Program-made: the position numbers and the translations under genes
DNA from: Paenibacillus gyeongsangnamensis
GTDB taxonomy: Bacteria; Bacillota; Bacilli; Paenibacillales; NBRC-103111
DNA: 64,000 nucleotides
Assembly: GCF_027533625.1 (NCBI RefSeq)
Contig: NZ_JAQAGZ010000029.1
Span: 1-64,000, forward strand
Reading direction: 5' to 3'
The notes under the pieces: model-generated
Told to the model about the DNA's origin: nothing
The model's input: the letters and a program-made list of their open reading frames with translations, nothing else
Database searches by the model: none
Shown here: in pieces, positions 37,580-46,073 of the stretch
How the letters are laid out: each line of letters opens with the position of its first letter
How positions within the stretch are numbered: position 1 is the first letter of the stretch

Positions 37580-37874
37580 TCATCTTCTCCCCTTTGCACC
37601 AATATTAAGTAAAAACGCTTACATGGATAAATATACCTGACCCAACATGCGCTTGAGAATGAATAAAGTTAAGCTGAGAACATGAATAAAATTAATGTGC
37701 TCTAAGGAAACGAGATAAGGACGATCTCCTTATGGGAAACCGTCCTTCCGCTGCTTTTTATCGGTCGCAAGGTCCGCCATGGACACAATTCCCAGCAATT
37801 TTCCTATTACACCCACATATTGTTATGAAGCCTTCATCCTTTTTTACCCATTATGAAGGGGCTTGTGTCCGAAA
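37580..37874. other. Promoter region of the sugar operon
   Basis: No gene is visible. AAGGACG (about 37714) and CGTCCTT (about 37738) form a hairpin without a T run. The operon promoter should lie in the right-hand part of this gap's left half, near 37600-37680. Confidence 0.4.
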
Positions 37875-38660
37875 TCACAACAACATATTATAAAATCGAA
37901 TTGTGTTCTCAAATAGGATTCTTCCAGCCTCCTCTACTGAAATCTTTTTTATAACGGAAATTTCTCGAATAGAATCCCGAATCATACTTGGATGTGTCCG
38001 CCGTCCTTCGAACGGGCCCTGAAATGGCCAAGGGCCGTCTGTCTCTACCATGAGCAGATTAAGCGGGTAAAATTCTACTAGCGATTTAGTCCGTTCTTTA
38101 TATACTATATCTGGTGTTATTGAAATAGTGTATCCTTTCCCCTTCATCCGCCGCAATGTTTCCACGCTGCCTTTAAACCAATGAAAATGGGCGCGCTTGA
38201 CTCCATGCTTCTCTAATAAATCGCACACAATCTCTGCATCCTCGTAAACGGCATGAAGTACAATCGGTTTCCCTAGTTCTGCTGCTAGCTTTACAAATTG
38301 CTCGAGCAAAAGAACATAAGGTTCAATATCGAACCTTTCTCCTGAAGTTTCCGCCGCGGTCCGCGAATAATAAGGAAGCCCGACTTCTCCTATCGCGGTC
38401 ATCTCTCCCTGGTTTTCCCGAATCCACCGAAACAACTCGTCCACTTCTTCCTTATCGGGTAAAGCCTGTTCAGGATGAAAACCAAATGCCGCAAAGATCG
38501 GATGATTAGAATGCTTTTTCAAATTAAGCAGATTGCGGCAAGACTCCAAATTCATGGAATCCGCAACCAACCCCTTCACTCCATGAAGTTTGAGGGATGT
38601 AAGCAGTTGGTCCCTTTCCTCTGGTTCGTATAAATCCAAGTGAATATGTGCATCAATCAT
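37875..38660 (-). CDS. TatD-family metal-dependent hydrolase
   Basis: 261 residues from the ATG of MIDAHIHLDLY (38660), chosen because GGGAAGA precedes it and the HxH metal motif then sits at its usual place. Further metal ligands appear as Glu in TAIGEVGLPYY, His in PIVLHAVYED, His in AHFHWFKG and Asp in LLMVETDGPWPF. TatD proteins are DNases or other phosphohydrolases of the amidohydrolase fold. It is monocistronic, upstream of the selenium island and not under the island's operator. Confidence 0.88.
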   Translation of the reverse strand: MIDAHIHLDLYEPEERDQLLTSLKLHGVKGLVADSMNLESCRNLLNLKKHSNHPIFAAFGFHPEQALPDKEEVDELFRWIRENQGEMTAIGEVGLPYYSRTAAETSGERFDIEPYVLLLEQFVKLAAELGKPIVLHAVYEDAEIVCDLLEKHGVKRAHFHWFKGSVETLRRMKGKGYTISITPDIVYKERTKSLVEFYPLNLLMVETDGPWPFQGPFEGRRTHPSMIRDSIREISVIKKISVEEAGRILFENTIRFYNMLL

Positions 38661-38834
38661 AAAAAATCTTCCCATCGTTTTTTGAATTAGAAACTCTTAG
38701 ACCTCAGATTCCTCAAATTATCTATATTCACCAAAGTATATCAGAACTTTTACTTCGTAATCATAACACACGCCAGAATATATTTAATGTTGAAAAACAC
38801 ATCATTTTTATGTCCATTTACTGAAAACATTACT

Positions 38835-38864
38835 ACTTCTTGTCCCGGAAAAAAGACAAGAAGT
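38835..38864. repeat. 10-bp inverted repeat
   Basis: ACTTCTTGTC (38835-38844) and GACAAGAAGT (38855-38864) are exact complements 10 bases apart. They share TTCTTGTC with the longer repeat at 28263-28327. Confidence 0.6.
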
Positions 38865-38880
38865 TGTATCCATAAAATAA

Positions 38881-38906
38881 TAAAACCGCGCTCGGCGCGG
38901 CTTTAT
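38881..38906. terminator. Bidirectional terminator-like hairpin
   Basis: CCGCGC (38886-38891) pairs with GCGCGG (38895-38900) around TCG, with A and T tracts on both sides. Confidence 0.65.
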
Positions 38907-39126
38907 ATGGATATATGTTCTCGTCCTCTTACAAGAATTGAATGGATTCCTGTACTTCCTTGATGGCGGCATTTAACGAACGAAGGCAATTTTTTCGTTG
39001 ATGACGGATCACACCCATCTCAGACCCGTGAACGTTCAAGTGTCGGACGACCTCAGCATTGTCAACCTTGATGGACACCCGATGGTACAGGTTTTTTTCG
39101 GCATCATATCATTAGACAGATGATGA

Positions 39127-39846
39127 CTATATCTGGTCTATTTTTCTACCTCTGCCTCTTCTCTTTCGAACCCACAATATTCCTATTAGGATAGCAATGA
39201 GCCCTCCTGAAATCATCATCATCAAGGTGTTGGACTGAGCTAAACTATTTCCAAAAACGACGCTGACCGTTACCCCCGGCAATATCCCAATAGCTGTAGT
39301 CCAACTGAATCTTCGAATGGAAACCGAACTTAATCCTAATACGTAATTGAGTAAATTAAACGAAATCAACGGGATGAGCCGAACGATAATCAGAGTCCAG
39401 GGAGAATCTACACTTTTCCAAACAGCAAGATTTTCGATACGCCTGGCGGGAAACATCCAGCGCAGTAATCCCATCCCCCATTTTCTGGTTAAGAAAAAGG
39501 AGAGATAGGCACCGATCATTGCGCCGATCCACGTATATATAACTCCCCAAAAAACGCCGAACATCGCCCCGTTTAGCATAGCAATGACCTCTCCGGGAAA
39601 CGGCAAAAACGAGTGCAGAATCATCAGTCCGATCGAAGCAAAAGGCGCTAGAATCCCCATGGACTGAATTTTATTGTATAGCTTCTCCTCATTCCACTGG
39701 ATGTCAATGCCACTTTTCCACAAATAAAACAGGGCACCGCCCAGCAAAACAATCGTACCAATCGCTGCAATCACCTTTAGCGTACTTTTTGAAGAGTATG
39801 GCTTGATGCCGGAAGAGCTGTTTCCTTCCTTGTCGTCATGTTGCAT
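39127..39846 (-). CDS. TVP38/TMEM64 (DedA-superfamily) membrane protein 1
   Basis: 239 residues from the ATG at 39846. An earlier ATG at 39891 would lie in front of the predicted transcription start, because the operator at 39906-39925 and a TACAAT hexamer at 39885-39880 place that start near 39873. The TVP38 motif FLPFPGEVIAMLNGAMFG and GAMIGAYLSFFLTRKWG are visible, with 5-6 membrane spans. DedA-superfamily proteins move lipids or small anions, and a DedA protein has been linked to selenite uptake in Cupriavidus. Here it is the last unit of the island, with its own operator. Confidence 0.85.
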   Translation of the reverse strand: MQHDDKEGNSSSGIKPYSSKSTLKVIAAIGTIVLLGGALFYLWKSGIDIQWNEEKLYNKIQSMGILAPFASIGLMILHSFLPFPGEVIAMLNGAMFGVFWGVIYTWIGAMIGAYLSFFLTRKWGMGLLRWMFPARRIENLAVWKSVDSPWTLIIVRLIPLISFNLLNYVLGLSSVSIRRFSWTTAIGILPGVTVSVVFGNSLAQSNTLMMMISGGLIAILIGILWVRKRRGRGRKIDQI

Positions 39847-39905
39847 GCGGATCACCGGCTCCTCACAAATATTATATTTATTGTACTTCATTTTTTTGGT
39901 TTGCT

Positions 39906-39925
39906 CTGTAAGATAGCATACATAA
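39906..39925 (-). promoter_or_regulatory. Island operator 1 (TGTAA-N6-TTACA type)
   Basis: CTGTAAGATAGCATACATAA. A -10-like TACAAT starts 30.5 bp from its centre on the minus strand, upstream of the TVP38 gene at 39127-39846. Confidence 0.8.
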
Positions 39926-39948
39926 AAATCCCACTAAAGTTAAAGACC

Positions 39949-40128
39949 TCAAAACATATCAAGCCGCTCTGATGAGAGCGGCTCAAATGTCAACGGATTA
40001 CCGGATGCTTTGTTTTGAAAAGGAAGCTGATGAATTTGCCTATCAACAATATTTAGACTTGTCATATGAGCGATATCCGGAATGACGAATTCGACTTTTC
40101 CGCCCGCCGCTTCAAGGATGTCGCTCAT
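39949..40128 (-). CDS. Small protein coupled to lspA (59 aa)
   Basis: ATG at 40128 overlaps the stop of the signal-peptidase gene (ATGA), a sign of translational coupling, and the frame runs 59 codons: MSDILEAAGGKVEFVIPDIA, then IVDRQIHQLPF and LTFEPLSSERLDMF. There is no signal peptide or membrane span. I do not recognise a family. It is probably a real cytoplasmic protein because of the coupling and its position as last gene of a five-gene run. Confidence 0.45.
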   Translation of the reverse strand: MSDILEAAGGKVEFVIPDIAHMTSLNIVDRQIHQLPFQNKASGNPLTFEPLSSERLDMF

Positions 40129-40604
40129 TTTTGCCAACCGCATGAATCACGAGATTTCCCAAAGAGCAACTTGCAGCGATTAGAAACGAATAAAATCAAA
40201 AACATGATCGTTCCTGCGCGAATTTCGATATCGGCAACGTTAAAAATGGCCGGCCACCAGCGAAATTGAATAAAGTCTGTAACATAACCGAATTCCGCTC
40301 GATTGACCAAGTTCCCTACCGCTCCACTAACAATTAAGGCGAAGCCAGCTTTCATGGCGAACCCCTTCGTATCGCTTTTTACATATAGATAGAAGATAAG
40401 CGATATCGTCGCAATACTACCAGCAAGAATGAAATAAGGATGGCTCGCAAGAAGACCAAAACTGGCGCCGGAATTATGAATCACATTCCATGACAACCAG
40501 TCAGGGATGACCGGAATCGTAGTGCCCTGTTTGATCGTGGCTTCCGCCACACCTTTTGTGAACAGATCCAATAGCAACAATACGGTTATAAGTGCATAAA
40601 CCAA
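40125..40604 (-). CDS. lspA: LspA-like signal peptidase II (divergent)
   Basis: 159 residues from a TTG at 40604, with GAGGGGAA upstream. Four membrane spans and the two catalytic Asp segments of LspA are visible: GYVTDFIQF and PAIFNVADIEI. LspA cuts the signal peptide from lipoproteins after lipid attachment. The usual NLxDR motif reads NLVNR here, a change from the common form. It lies inside an oxidoreductase cluster, not beside ileS as is common, so it is probably an extra copy with a special client. Confidence 0.75.
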   Translation of the reverse strand: MVYALITVLLLLDLFTKGVAEATIKQGTTIPVIPDWLSWNVIHNSGASFGLLASHPYFILAGSIATISLIFYLYVKSDTKGFAMKAGFALIVSGAVGNLVNRAEFGYVTDFIQFRWWPAIFNVADIEIRAGTIMFLILFVSNRCKLLFGKSRDSCGWQK

Positions 40605-40674
40605 GCAATTCCCCTCGCTTTGCAAAAGTCATCTAATCGTAATAAAAATAAATAAGTCGACTCCGCTTAGAGAG

Positions 40675-41754
40675 TTATCGATAATTATCCATAAACGCTT
40701 TATCGATCTCGCGTTTTAGTTTCCAGCACCATCCCCCATGAAAAGCCAGCCCCTTGTACAACAGTAAACCTTCCTGACCGCCAGTGGAGAGAATCGATAA
40801 ATAAGATCGTTGCGGCTTGTACCGGGCCAGTTGACCGTCATTAAGGAACTGCTTGAGATTATTCCATAATATAGGAGCTTCGCGAACGGCATACACCCCT
40901 GCTTTATCCAAACCAGGATGTTCGTCAATTGTGACACAATCCCCAGCACCAAAAATATTCGGATAGAAGACGGATTGGAGCTTGGAATTTAACAACAAGT
41001 ACCCTGCTTTATCTGCCACCTCACTCCGGGAAAATATAGCGGGAGCTCGAGGTCCGGCTAACCACAAGAGCTGATCAAATGGCAAAGACCCGGACTTTAG
41101 TCGAACCCGGTTCGCAGTTAAATCCGTCACAGGATCATTCGTGCAGAGGTGAATTCCTTTTCCCTGTACGATTTCGGTGATTTTCCGGGAAAAAGCCGGA
41201 CCAGATTTCGACAAAAGCCCCCCTGCGCTGATCAAACTAACCGGAGTAAGCTTGCCGGACTTGCTTCTGCGCGCTTGAATCGCCAAGCTTACTTCCACAC
41301 CGGATGCCCCTCCTCCTGCCACTACAATCTGCTCGGCCCTATCGATTTTTTCCACGATCTCGGCAACGGCATCATACGGTTTGATCATAACAGCATGTTC
41401 GGCCACACCAGTGATTTCGGTATGAGCCGTCAATGAACCAATATCAAATGACACCACATCATAACGGACGGTAGTTCCCTGCTCCGTAAGAACGGTTTGC
41501 CGGGCCGGATCCACCGAAACCGCCCGATCTTTCATCCATTCGATCCCGGCCCGGCGCGTCAGGTGATCGAGAGATAACCGGATTTCATCTAATCTGTATA
41601 CACCTTCTATATACCCGGAGAGCATACCCGAATAATATTGAAATTCGGATGGGGAGATCAGAATCGTTCGTACACCGGGTAAGGCGCCGGTTTGCAGCTG
41701 TTTCAAAATGTGAAGGTGGGCATGTCCGCCACCTACAAGAAGCAGTGTTTTCAT
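40675..41754 (-). CDS. FAD/NAD(P) oxidoreductase like the domain fused to SelD
   Basis: 359 residues. The flavin-binding start LLVGGGHAHLHILKQL (residues 4-19) and a second Rossmann motif IVVAGGGASGVEVSLAI near 144 define a two-dinucleotide-binding fold of the NDH-2 type. The start GGGHAHLHILK and the pattern YYSGMLSGYIEGVYRLDEI match the family known as the N-terminal extension of selenophosphate synthetase (SelD) in some bacteria. A stand-alone form in a cluster with Sec genes supports a role in reducing selenium species, but the substrate is unproven. It is tightly packed after the flavoprotein gene. Confidence 0.8.
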   Translation of the reverse strand: MKTLLLVGGGHAHLHILKQLQTGALPGVRTILISPSEFQYYSGMLSGYIEGVYRLDEIRLSLDHLTRRAGIEWMKDRAVSVDPARQTVLTEQGTTVRYDVVSFDIGSLTAHTEITGVAEHAVMIKPYDAVAEIVEKIDRAEQIVVAGGGASGVEVSLAIQARRSKSGKLTPVSLISAGGLLSKSGPAFSRKITEIVQGKGIHLCTNDPVTDLTANRVRLKSGSLPFDQLLWLAGPRAPAIFSRSEVADKAGYLLLNSKLQSVFYPNIFGAGDCVTIDEHPGLDKAGVYAVREAPILWNNLKQFLNDGQLARYKPQRSYLSILSTGGQEGLLLYKGLAFHGGWCWKLKREIDKAFMDNYR

Positions 41755-41766
41755 TCGATCATCCGC

Positions 41767-43200
41767 CTAACGAAACCATCGTATATACATTTTCAATATT
41801 TTCGGAACGACGCCTTCAAATAGTTTTTTTCGCCAGTATTGATCTGCGGCGCGTTGCAACGCTGCGCCATGTGTGGGATACGGGTGAACGACGTTCGATA
41901 TGTTCCCTATTTTGTGGCCGGACTGTTTCGCATATACGATTTCCTGCATCCAGTCCCCGGCGCCTTTTCCGACGGTATGAGCTCCCAAAATGAGCCCTTT
42001 CTCATCCGTAATGACCTTAACCATACCGTTCATCTCTCTATCAGCCACGAACCGGTCGACATCGTCCAGCGTAACCTTGTATACACGAATCTCAACACCG
42101 ATCTTTTCGCGAGCCTCCTGCTCCGTCAAACCGAGATGAAAAATTTCCGGATCGGTATACGTCACCCATGGCACATGTTCGTAGTTCACTTTTCTTCTTA
42201 ATCCGAATACGGCATTGCCGACCACGATTTTCCCTTCCATTCCCGCGGCATGGGTAAATGGAAACGCACGAAGCACGTCCCCGATCGCATAAATATGGGG
42301 AACGGTCGTTTGCAACGTTTCCTTTACAACAACATAGCCTTTGTCCAGCTGTACTCCCGTATTTTCCAGCCCAAGCTGATCCGTATTCGGCCTTCGTCCG
42401 GTTGCAATCAGGATTTCGTCCGCATCCAGCAGGATGCTTTCGTCGCCGCGGAGCACCGTCACTCTTTTTTCGCCGCCAACGAGTTTTTCGATCTTGTGCA
42501 CCTTGGCATTGAACAAGAAAGTAAGCTCTTTTTCTAACGCTGCTCGGATATACGGAACGATGTCCTGATCTTCCCGCCCCAGAAGTCCGGCAGCATACTC
42601 AATCACTGTCACTTGGGATCCGAATCGGGCGAAAGATTGCGCAAGTTCAAGTCCGATCGGCCCAGCGCCGACGACAATCAGCCTTTTGGGAAGACGCTGT
42701 AAATCGAATACCGTCTCGTTCGTCAAAAACCCGGTTTCCGCCAATCCCTCGATCGGCGGGATGACTGGCCGGGAACCTGTCGAAATGACGATCCTTTTTC
42801 CGTACACCACATCGCCATGGCCGATTTCCACATGATGTTCGTCTTTAAACCGGCCGAATCCCTGAAATACGTCTACTCCCATGTTCCTGAAACGGTCGGC
42901 GTCATCATGCTTTTGAATATGAGCGATAGCCGCTTTGACCCGACGGATAGCAGCCGGGAAGTCCAATTCGCCTTGCAAAACAAAGCCAAATTCATCCGCA
43001 GCAAATCTCGCGGTATGGATTTTCTTCGCCGCTTCGATCAAAGCTTTGGAAGGGACGCATCCATAATGTAAACAATCTCCCCCAGGTTGTTTCTCTTTTT
43101 CAATTAATGCGACTTTGGCCCCCATACTCGCTGCCCCCGCGGCTGCCGTAAGACCGCCAGCACCGCCGCCGATCACGACCAAATCGTATTTCCTCATCAT
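41767..43200 (-). CDS. Mercuric-reductase/dihydrolipoamide-dehydrogenase-like flavoprotein
   Basis: 477 residues from ATG at 43200 (GGAGGGACAA before it). FAD motif GGGAGGLTAA is at 10-19. The redox-active Cys pair is in GGDCLHYGCVPSKA at 41-54 (Cys43 and Cys48). The NAD(P) motif is VVGAGPIGLELAQSF near 175, followed by a C-terminal dimer domain with HPYPTHGAALQ. The C-terminal Cys pair of true mercuric reductase is missing, as is the N-terminal metal-binding domain. It follows a TVP38 gene by 34 bases. TVP38 and this flavoprotein are fused in some bacteria, so they probably work together. Confidence 0.88.
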   Translation of the reverse strand: MMRKYDLVVIGGGAGGLTAAAGAASMGAKVALIEKEKQPGGDCLHYGCVPSKALIEAAKKIHTARFAADEFGFVLQGELDFPAAIRRVKAAIAHIQKHDDADRFRNMGVDVFQGFGRFKDEHHVEIGHGDVVYGKRIVISTGSRPVIPPIEGLAETGFLTNETVFDLQRLPKRLIVVGAGPIGLELAQSFARFGSQVTVIEYAAGLLGREDQDIVPYIRAALEKELTFLFNAKVHKIEKLVGGEKRVTVLRGDESILLDADEILIATGRRPNTDQLGLENTGVQLDKGYVVVKETLQTTVPHIYAIGDVLRAFPFTHAAGMEGKIVVGNAVFGLRRKVNYEHVPWVTYTDPEIFHLGLTEQEAREKIGVEIRVYKVTLDDVDRFVADREMNGMVKVITDEKGLILGAHTVGKGAGDWMQEIVYAKQSGHKIGNISNVVHPYPTHGAALQRAADQYWRKKLFEGVVPKILKMYIRWFR

Positions 43201-43234
43201 TTGTCCCTCCAATCCGATCCGATTTGGATTTTTT

Positions 43235-43885
43235 TCATTTGATTTCTGTTGAATCAATAAATCTCTTCCTGAACAGAATTGGGATGGTGAGCGCGGCAAG
43301 AAAGACACCACTTGCAATCAAAATGTCTCTTACGCTCCCCTTGGTGAAGCTCGAACCGAGAAAGTTATACGCAAACGTCCCCGGGATGATGCCGATGAAC
43401 GTACCGTAGATGAAAGATCGGAATCGTATTTTCGATACCCCGGCGACGTAACTGATCAAGTCAAACGGAAACAAAGGGATCAATCGGAGCAGAAGAACGT
43501 AGATAAATCCCCGTTCCCTAAGCTTTCGTTCCAATCTGCTCCAACTGCCCGTCCATTTTTTTCGCACCGCATTGTTTCCCAGAAATCTTGCAACGAAAAA
43601 GGACAATGCCGCTCCCGTAGTTGCGCCGATGACGGTGAATACGGTTCCCCACCATACGCCGAAGGCCAAACCGCCCGCTATCGACAAAACCGAAGCCGGA
43701 AATAATAAAAGCGGCCTGAGCGTATACAAGAAAATAAACAGGAGCGGAGCAATCCAGCCAAAAGATAGAATCCAATCCCGGATGCCTTGGGGTGTTGCAT
43801 GAATGTAAGCATGGTTGATCCAGTAAAGCATCCCGACCCCGGCAAATAACGCTAACATTTTAACAATCGCCGATTGTTTTTTCAT
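43235..43885 (-). CDS. TVP38/TMEM64 (DedA-superfamily) membrane protein 2
   Basis: 216 residues from ATG at 43885 (GAGAGGTGGAA before it). The motifs LRPLLLFPASVLSIAGGLAFGVWWG and GATTGAALSFFVARFLG define the family, with RLIPLFPFDLISYVAGVSKI in the second half. It has about five membrane spans. It is the first gene of a five-gene run (TVP38, flavoprotein, SelD-type oxidoreductase, LspA, small protein). It is 40% or so shorter in loop regions than the island's other TVP38 protein, so the two are not a recent duplication. Confidence 0.87.
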   Translation of the reverse strand: MKKQSAIVKMLALFAGVGMLYWINHAYIHATPQGIRDWILSFGWIAPLLFIFLYTLRPLLLFPASVLSIAGGLAFGVWWGTVFTVIGATTGAALSFFVARFLGNNAVRKKWTGSWSRLERKLRERGFIYVLLLRLIPLFPFDLISYVAGVSKIRFRSFIYGTFIGIIPGTFAYNFLGSSFTKGSVRDILIASGVFLAALTIPILFRKRFIDSTEIK

Positions 43886-43904
43886 TTCCACCTCTCCAAA
43901 GTTC

Positions 43905-43924
43905 GTGTAGCAAAACTTACATCG
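43905..43924 (-). promoter_or_regulatory. Degenerate island operator (doubtful)
   Basis: GTGTAGCAAAACTTACATCG matches 13 of 17 core positions of the island palindrome. No -10-like hexamer stands at the expected distance, because the TVP38 start codon is there instead. It may be a decayed or repressing site. Confidence 0.35.
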
Positions 43925-43949
43925 TAAGCTCAAGCTTTCCCAAAAAAAA

Positions 43950-44630
43950 TCAATATTGCAGCAGGTTCTTTGCACGCTCCAAATCTACATGGATGGACAT
44001 TCTTCCGGTTTTGATCACATGTTCTTTGGCCAGCTCGTTCAGAGCCACCGTAACCGTTTCCCGGGTAGATCCGATCATATTCCCTATCTCTTGATGAGAT
44101 AAGGGGATATCAATTTTGTGAAAGTTTTCTTCCGCAATTCCAAATTTACCAGCTAAAGCGACAAGCAAATGGAGGATTTTTTCACGAACATCACCGAGCG
44201 CCAGTTGCGCAAGCATGGCATCCCTGTCTTTCAGGAGAGCGCTGAGCTCTTTCATCAGCTTCACGGCCAAATGGGGACGTTCAATAAGAAAACGCTCAAA
44301 TTGATCTTTATCTAACGAACAGAGAATCGTATTCTCCATGGTCTCAATAAACGTATCGCGCGTCCCCAGCGAAAACGAATCAACCTCGCCGAAAACGTTC
44401 CCCGCGCCCAAAATGCTAACGATAAACTGCTTGCCTTCCGCGTTGATTTTATATAACTTGAGCTTCCCTTCCTTGAGCATATAGAGCCCTTCACGGAACG
44501 TATCCGGCGTCTGGATGAGTTCGCCTTTTTTTAATTTGACCATGGGCGACATTTTGTCGATCTCCATGAGATCCTCCATCGGCAATGCATCAAAAAGGCT
44601 GATTTGCGATAAATACCAAAGTTTATTCAA
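43950..44630 (-). CDS. Crp/Fnr-family transcription regulator
   Basis: 226 residues from a TTG at 44630, with GGAGGGGATC upstream and an 8-base overlap with the glutaredoxin-like gene. The N-terminal cyclic-nucleotide-binding-type beta-roll (about 10-120, GAGNVFGEVDSFSLG) and the long dimer helix lead to a C-terminal winged helix with HQEIGNMIGSTRETVTVALNEL near 185. Arg-Glu of the recognition helix matches CRP, but the following Arg is Val. Only one Cys is present, so it cannot hold an FNR-type iron-sulfur cluster. It is the best candidate activator for the TGTAA-N6-TTACA sites in this island. Confidence 0.9.
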   Translation of the reverse strand: MNKLWYLSQISLFDALPMEDLMEIDKMSPMVKLKKGELIQTPDTFREGLYMLKEGKLKLYKINAEGKQFIVSILGAGNVFGEVDSFSLGTRDTFIETMENTILCSLDKDQFERFLIERPHLAVKLMKELSALLKDRDAMLAQLALGDVREKILHLLVALAGKFGIAEENFHKIDIPLSHQEIGNMIGSTRETVTVALNELAKEHVIKTGRMSIHVDLERAKNLLQY

Positions 44631-44862
44631 CTTGGATCCCCTCCAATAGCTTATCTACCTTTTGTCGATCAAACGAATGAATCACTCGCTCCCCGACCAC
44701 GATGAGCGGCGTGGCGATACCGCCTAGACGCAGCATCTCGTTAAATTTATTCTGATCGTAGGTGACATTGATTTTTTCGATCGGCACCTGCTTCTCATCA
44801 AAATAGTCCATGACGGTTTTACACTGGCTGCAATGTTCGCTCCAATACACTTTAATGTTCAT
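44623..44862 (-). CDS. Glutaredoxin-like protein (CxxC)
   Basis: 79 residues from ATG at 44862 (GAGAGGTGAGG before it). The thioredoxin fold is clear: IKVYWSEHCSQCKTVMDYFD with the redox pair Cys-Ser-Gln-Cys near residues 11-14, and GGIATPLIVVGERVIHSFD with the cis-Pro. It resembles NrdH/YruB-type glutaredoxins, which reduce disulfides or pass electrons to a reductase. It lies directly before the Crp/Fnr gene and shares its transcript. Confidence 0.87.
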   Translation of the reverse strand: MNIKVYWSEHCSQCKTVMDYFDEKQVPIEKINVTYDQNKFNEMLRLGGIATPLIVVGERVIHSFDRQKVDKLLEGIQVE

Positions 44863-44941
44863 TTTCCTCACCTCTCCCTAAGCTCATTATCGCTTAATTT
44901 TCCTTTTTATTGCAAAATGTTATCCATCGGCCCGCACCGGT

Positions 44942-46063
44942 TCAAAAGCGGTATAACCACGTAAAAAGTGCATAATGAGGATAGTTCATTAACCATAAAA
45001 CAACCGGGGGAACGATGAGAAGGACATTGTCCGCCTCCCCGTGGCGATCTGTAACCGAACGCATCGCGTTCATACAAGCTACCGGAGCGCTTAATGTAAA
45101 TGACCAGCAAGCGCTTAGCAGCACCAATCGTCGATGATTCTTGGCCCATTTCCGGGCTAACCAGATAAACAGGATGGAAATGACTATAATTTTAATCATC
45201 AGGATTGCTGTTACCGCCATCGTCCCGTGAGTCAAAATAGCAGCGGTCGCCCCAAGCATCATCGCAACAATAAATCCGTATAAGGATAAAGTGCCCATCT
45301 GTTGAACGGTTTGCAGGAAGTGATGCTTTTTCTCCCATCCGGTTTTTCGAAGCCATACACCGAACATTACACCTATAAGCATGGAAATGACATAATCAAA
45401 TACAAATAAGAACGAAGAGAACCATGTATGTTTAAGCCATAAAGCCACACCGGTAATCGTGACATGGAGCACGAACGCGGAAAGATTCCAAATTTTGATC
45501 GCATTTCTTGTTTGAACCCCTGAATCCGGTGGTGAAAAAGTTTGCATCAGTCGGATCACAAAAGGTGATATTAAAAAAACAATCAATAAAGTGGTTTGAG
45601 AGACAACTTGAACGTTCCCACTAACAGGTAAAATGGCCTGAATATGTTCGATCCATTCCGGATTCCAGGCAAGCGTTGATGTACCGATCCATTCACGAAA
45701 TAAGGGATATCCACGAAAAAAGAACCAGGCCAGACCTTCCAGCAAAAGCATGGGAACGACGGTTATCAGTAAAAAAATGCCCATAACCAGAATGTGCCGC
45801 TTTGTATAAATACATCCGATTTTGACGCCAATGAAAAACAGAAAACTTGTAACTAGCCAATGCGTGACTTGTTCGGAAGGCGTCCAGAAAAAACCTGTCG
45901 CGAAAAACCCAATGGATAGCAAGAATGCGCCGATGATTCCTCCAGCGAGTGGAGGTGAAATATAAAGTCGTGATAATCCCCACCAACGTTCCATACGAAG
46001 GCCTAAATAAACGAAACTGAAAATAACTGTTACACTGACGAACTGCAGGATTACACTCATCAT
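44942..46063 (-). CDS. GltS-like (glutamate:sodium symporter family) membrane protein
   Basis: 373 residues with about 10-12 membrane spans. The two halves each have a re-entrant-type segment (ISPPLAGGIIGAFLL near 32, and APVACMNAMRSVTDRHGEADNVLLIVPPVV near the end), matching the GltS pattern where the last reads as A-N-M-x-A-V-T-E-R-Y-G. GltS proteins import glutamate with sodium. The match is remote, so the cargo may be different. It follows the methyl-accepting protein gene by 10 bases and is in the same operon. No strong ribosome site is visible. Confidence 0.65.
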   Translation of the reverse strand: MMSVILQFVSVTVIFSFVYLGLRMERWWGLSRLYISPPLAGGIIGAFLLSIGFFATGFFWTPSEQVTHWLVTSFLFFIGVKIGCIYTKRHILVMGIFLLITVVPMLLLEGLAWFFFRGYPLFREWIGTSTLAWNPEWIEHIQAILPVSGNVQVVSQTTLLIVFLISPFVIRLMQTFSPPDSGVQTRNAIKIWNLSAFVLHVTITGVALWLKHTWFSSFLFVFDYVISMLIGVMFGVWLRKTGWEKKHHFLQTVQQMGTLSLYGFIVAMMLGATAAILTHGTMAVTAILMIKIIVISILFIWLARKWAKNHRRLVLLSACWSFTLSAPVACMNAMRSVTDRHGEADNVLLIVPPVVLWLMNYPHYALFTWLYRF

Positions 46064-46073
46064 TGTTTTAACG

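Noticed and set aside
38936..39105. Minus-strand open stretch reading VSIKVDNAEVVRHLNVHG and onward
   Set aside because: It has no start codon with a ribosome site, an in-frame stop just upstream, and no family match. It may be a decayed gene end.
43905..43924. Degenerate palindrome as a ninth active island operator
   Set aside because: It matches only 13 of 17 core bases, and the place for the -10 hexamer is taken by the TVP38 start codon. Kept as a doubtful site only.
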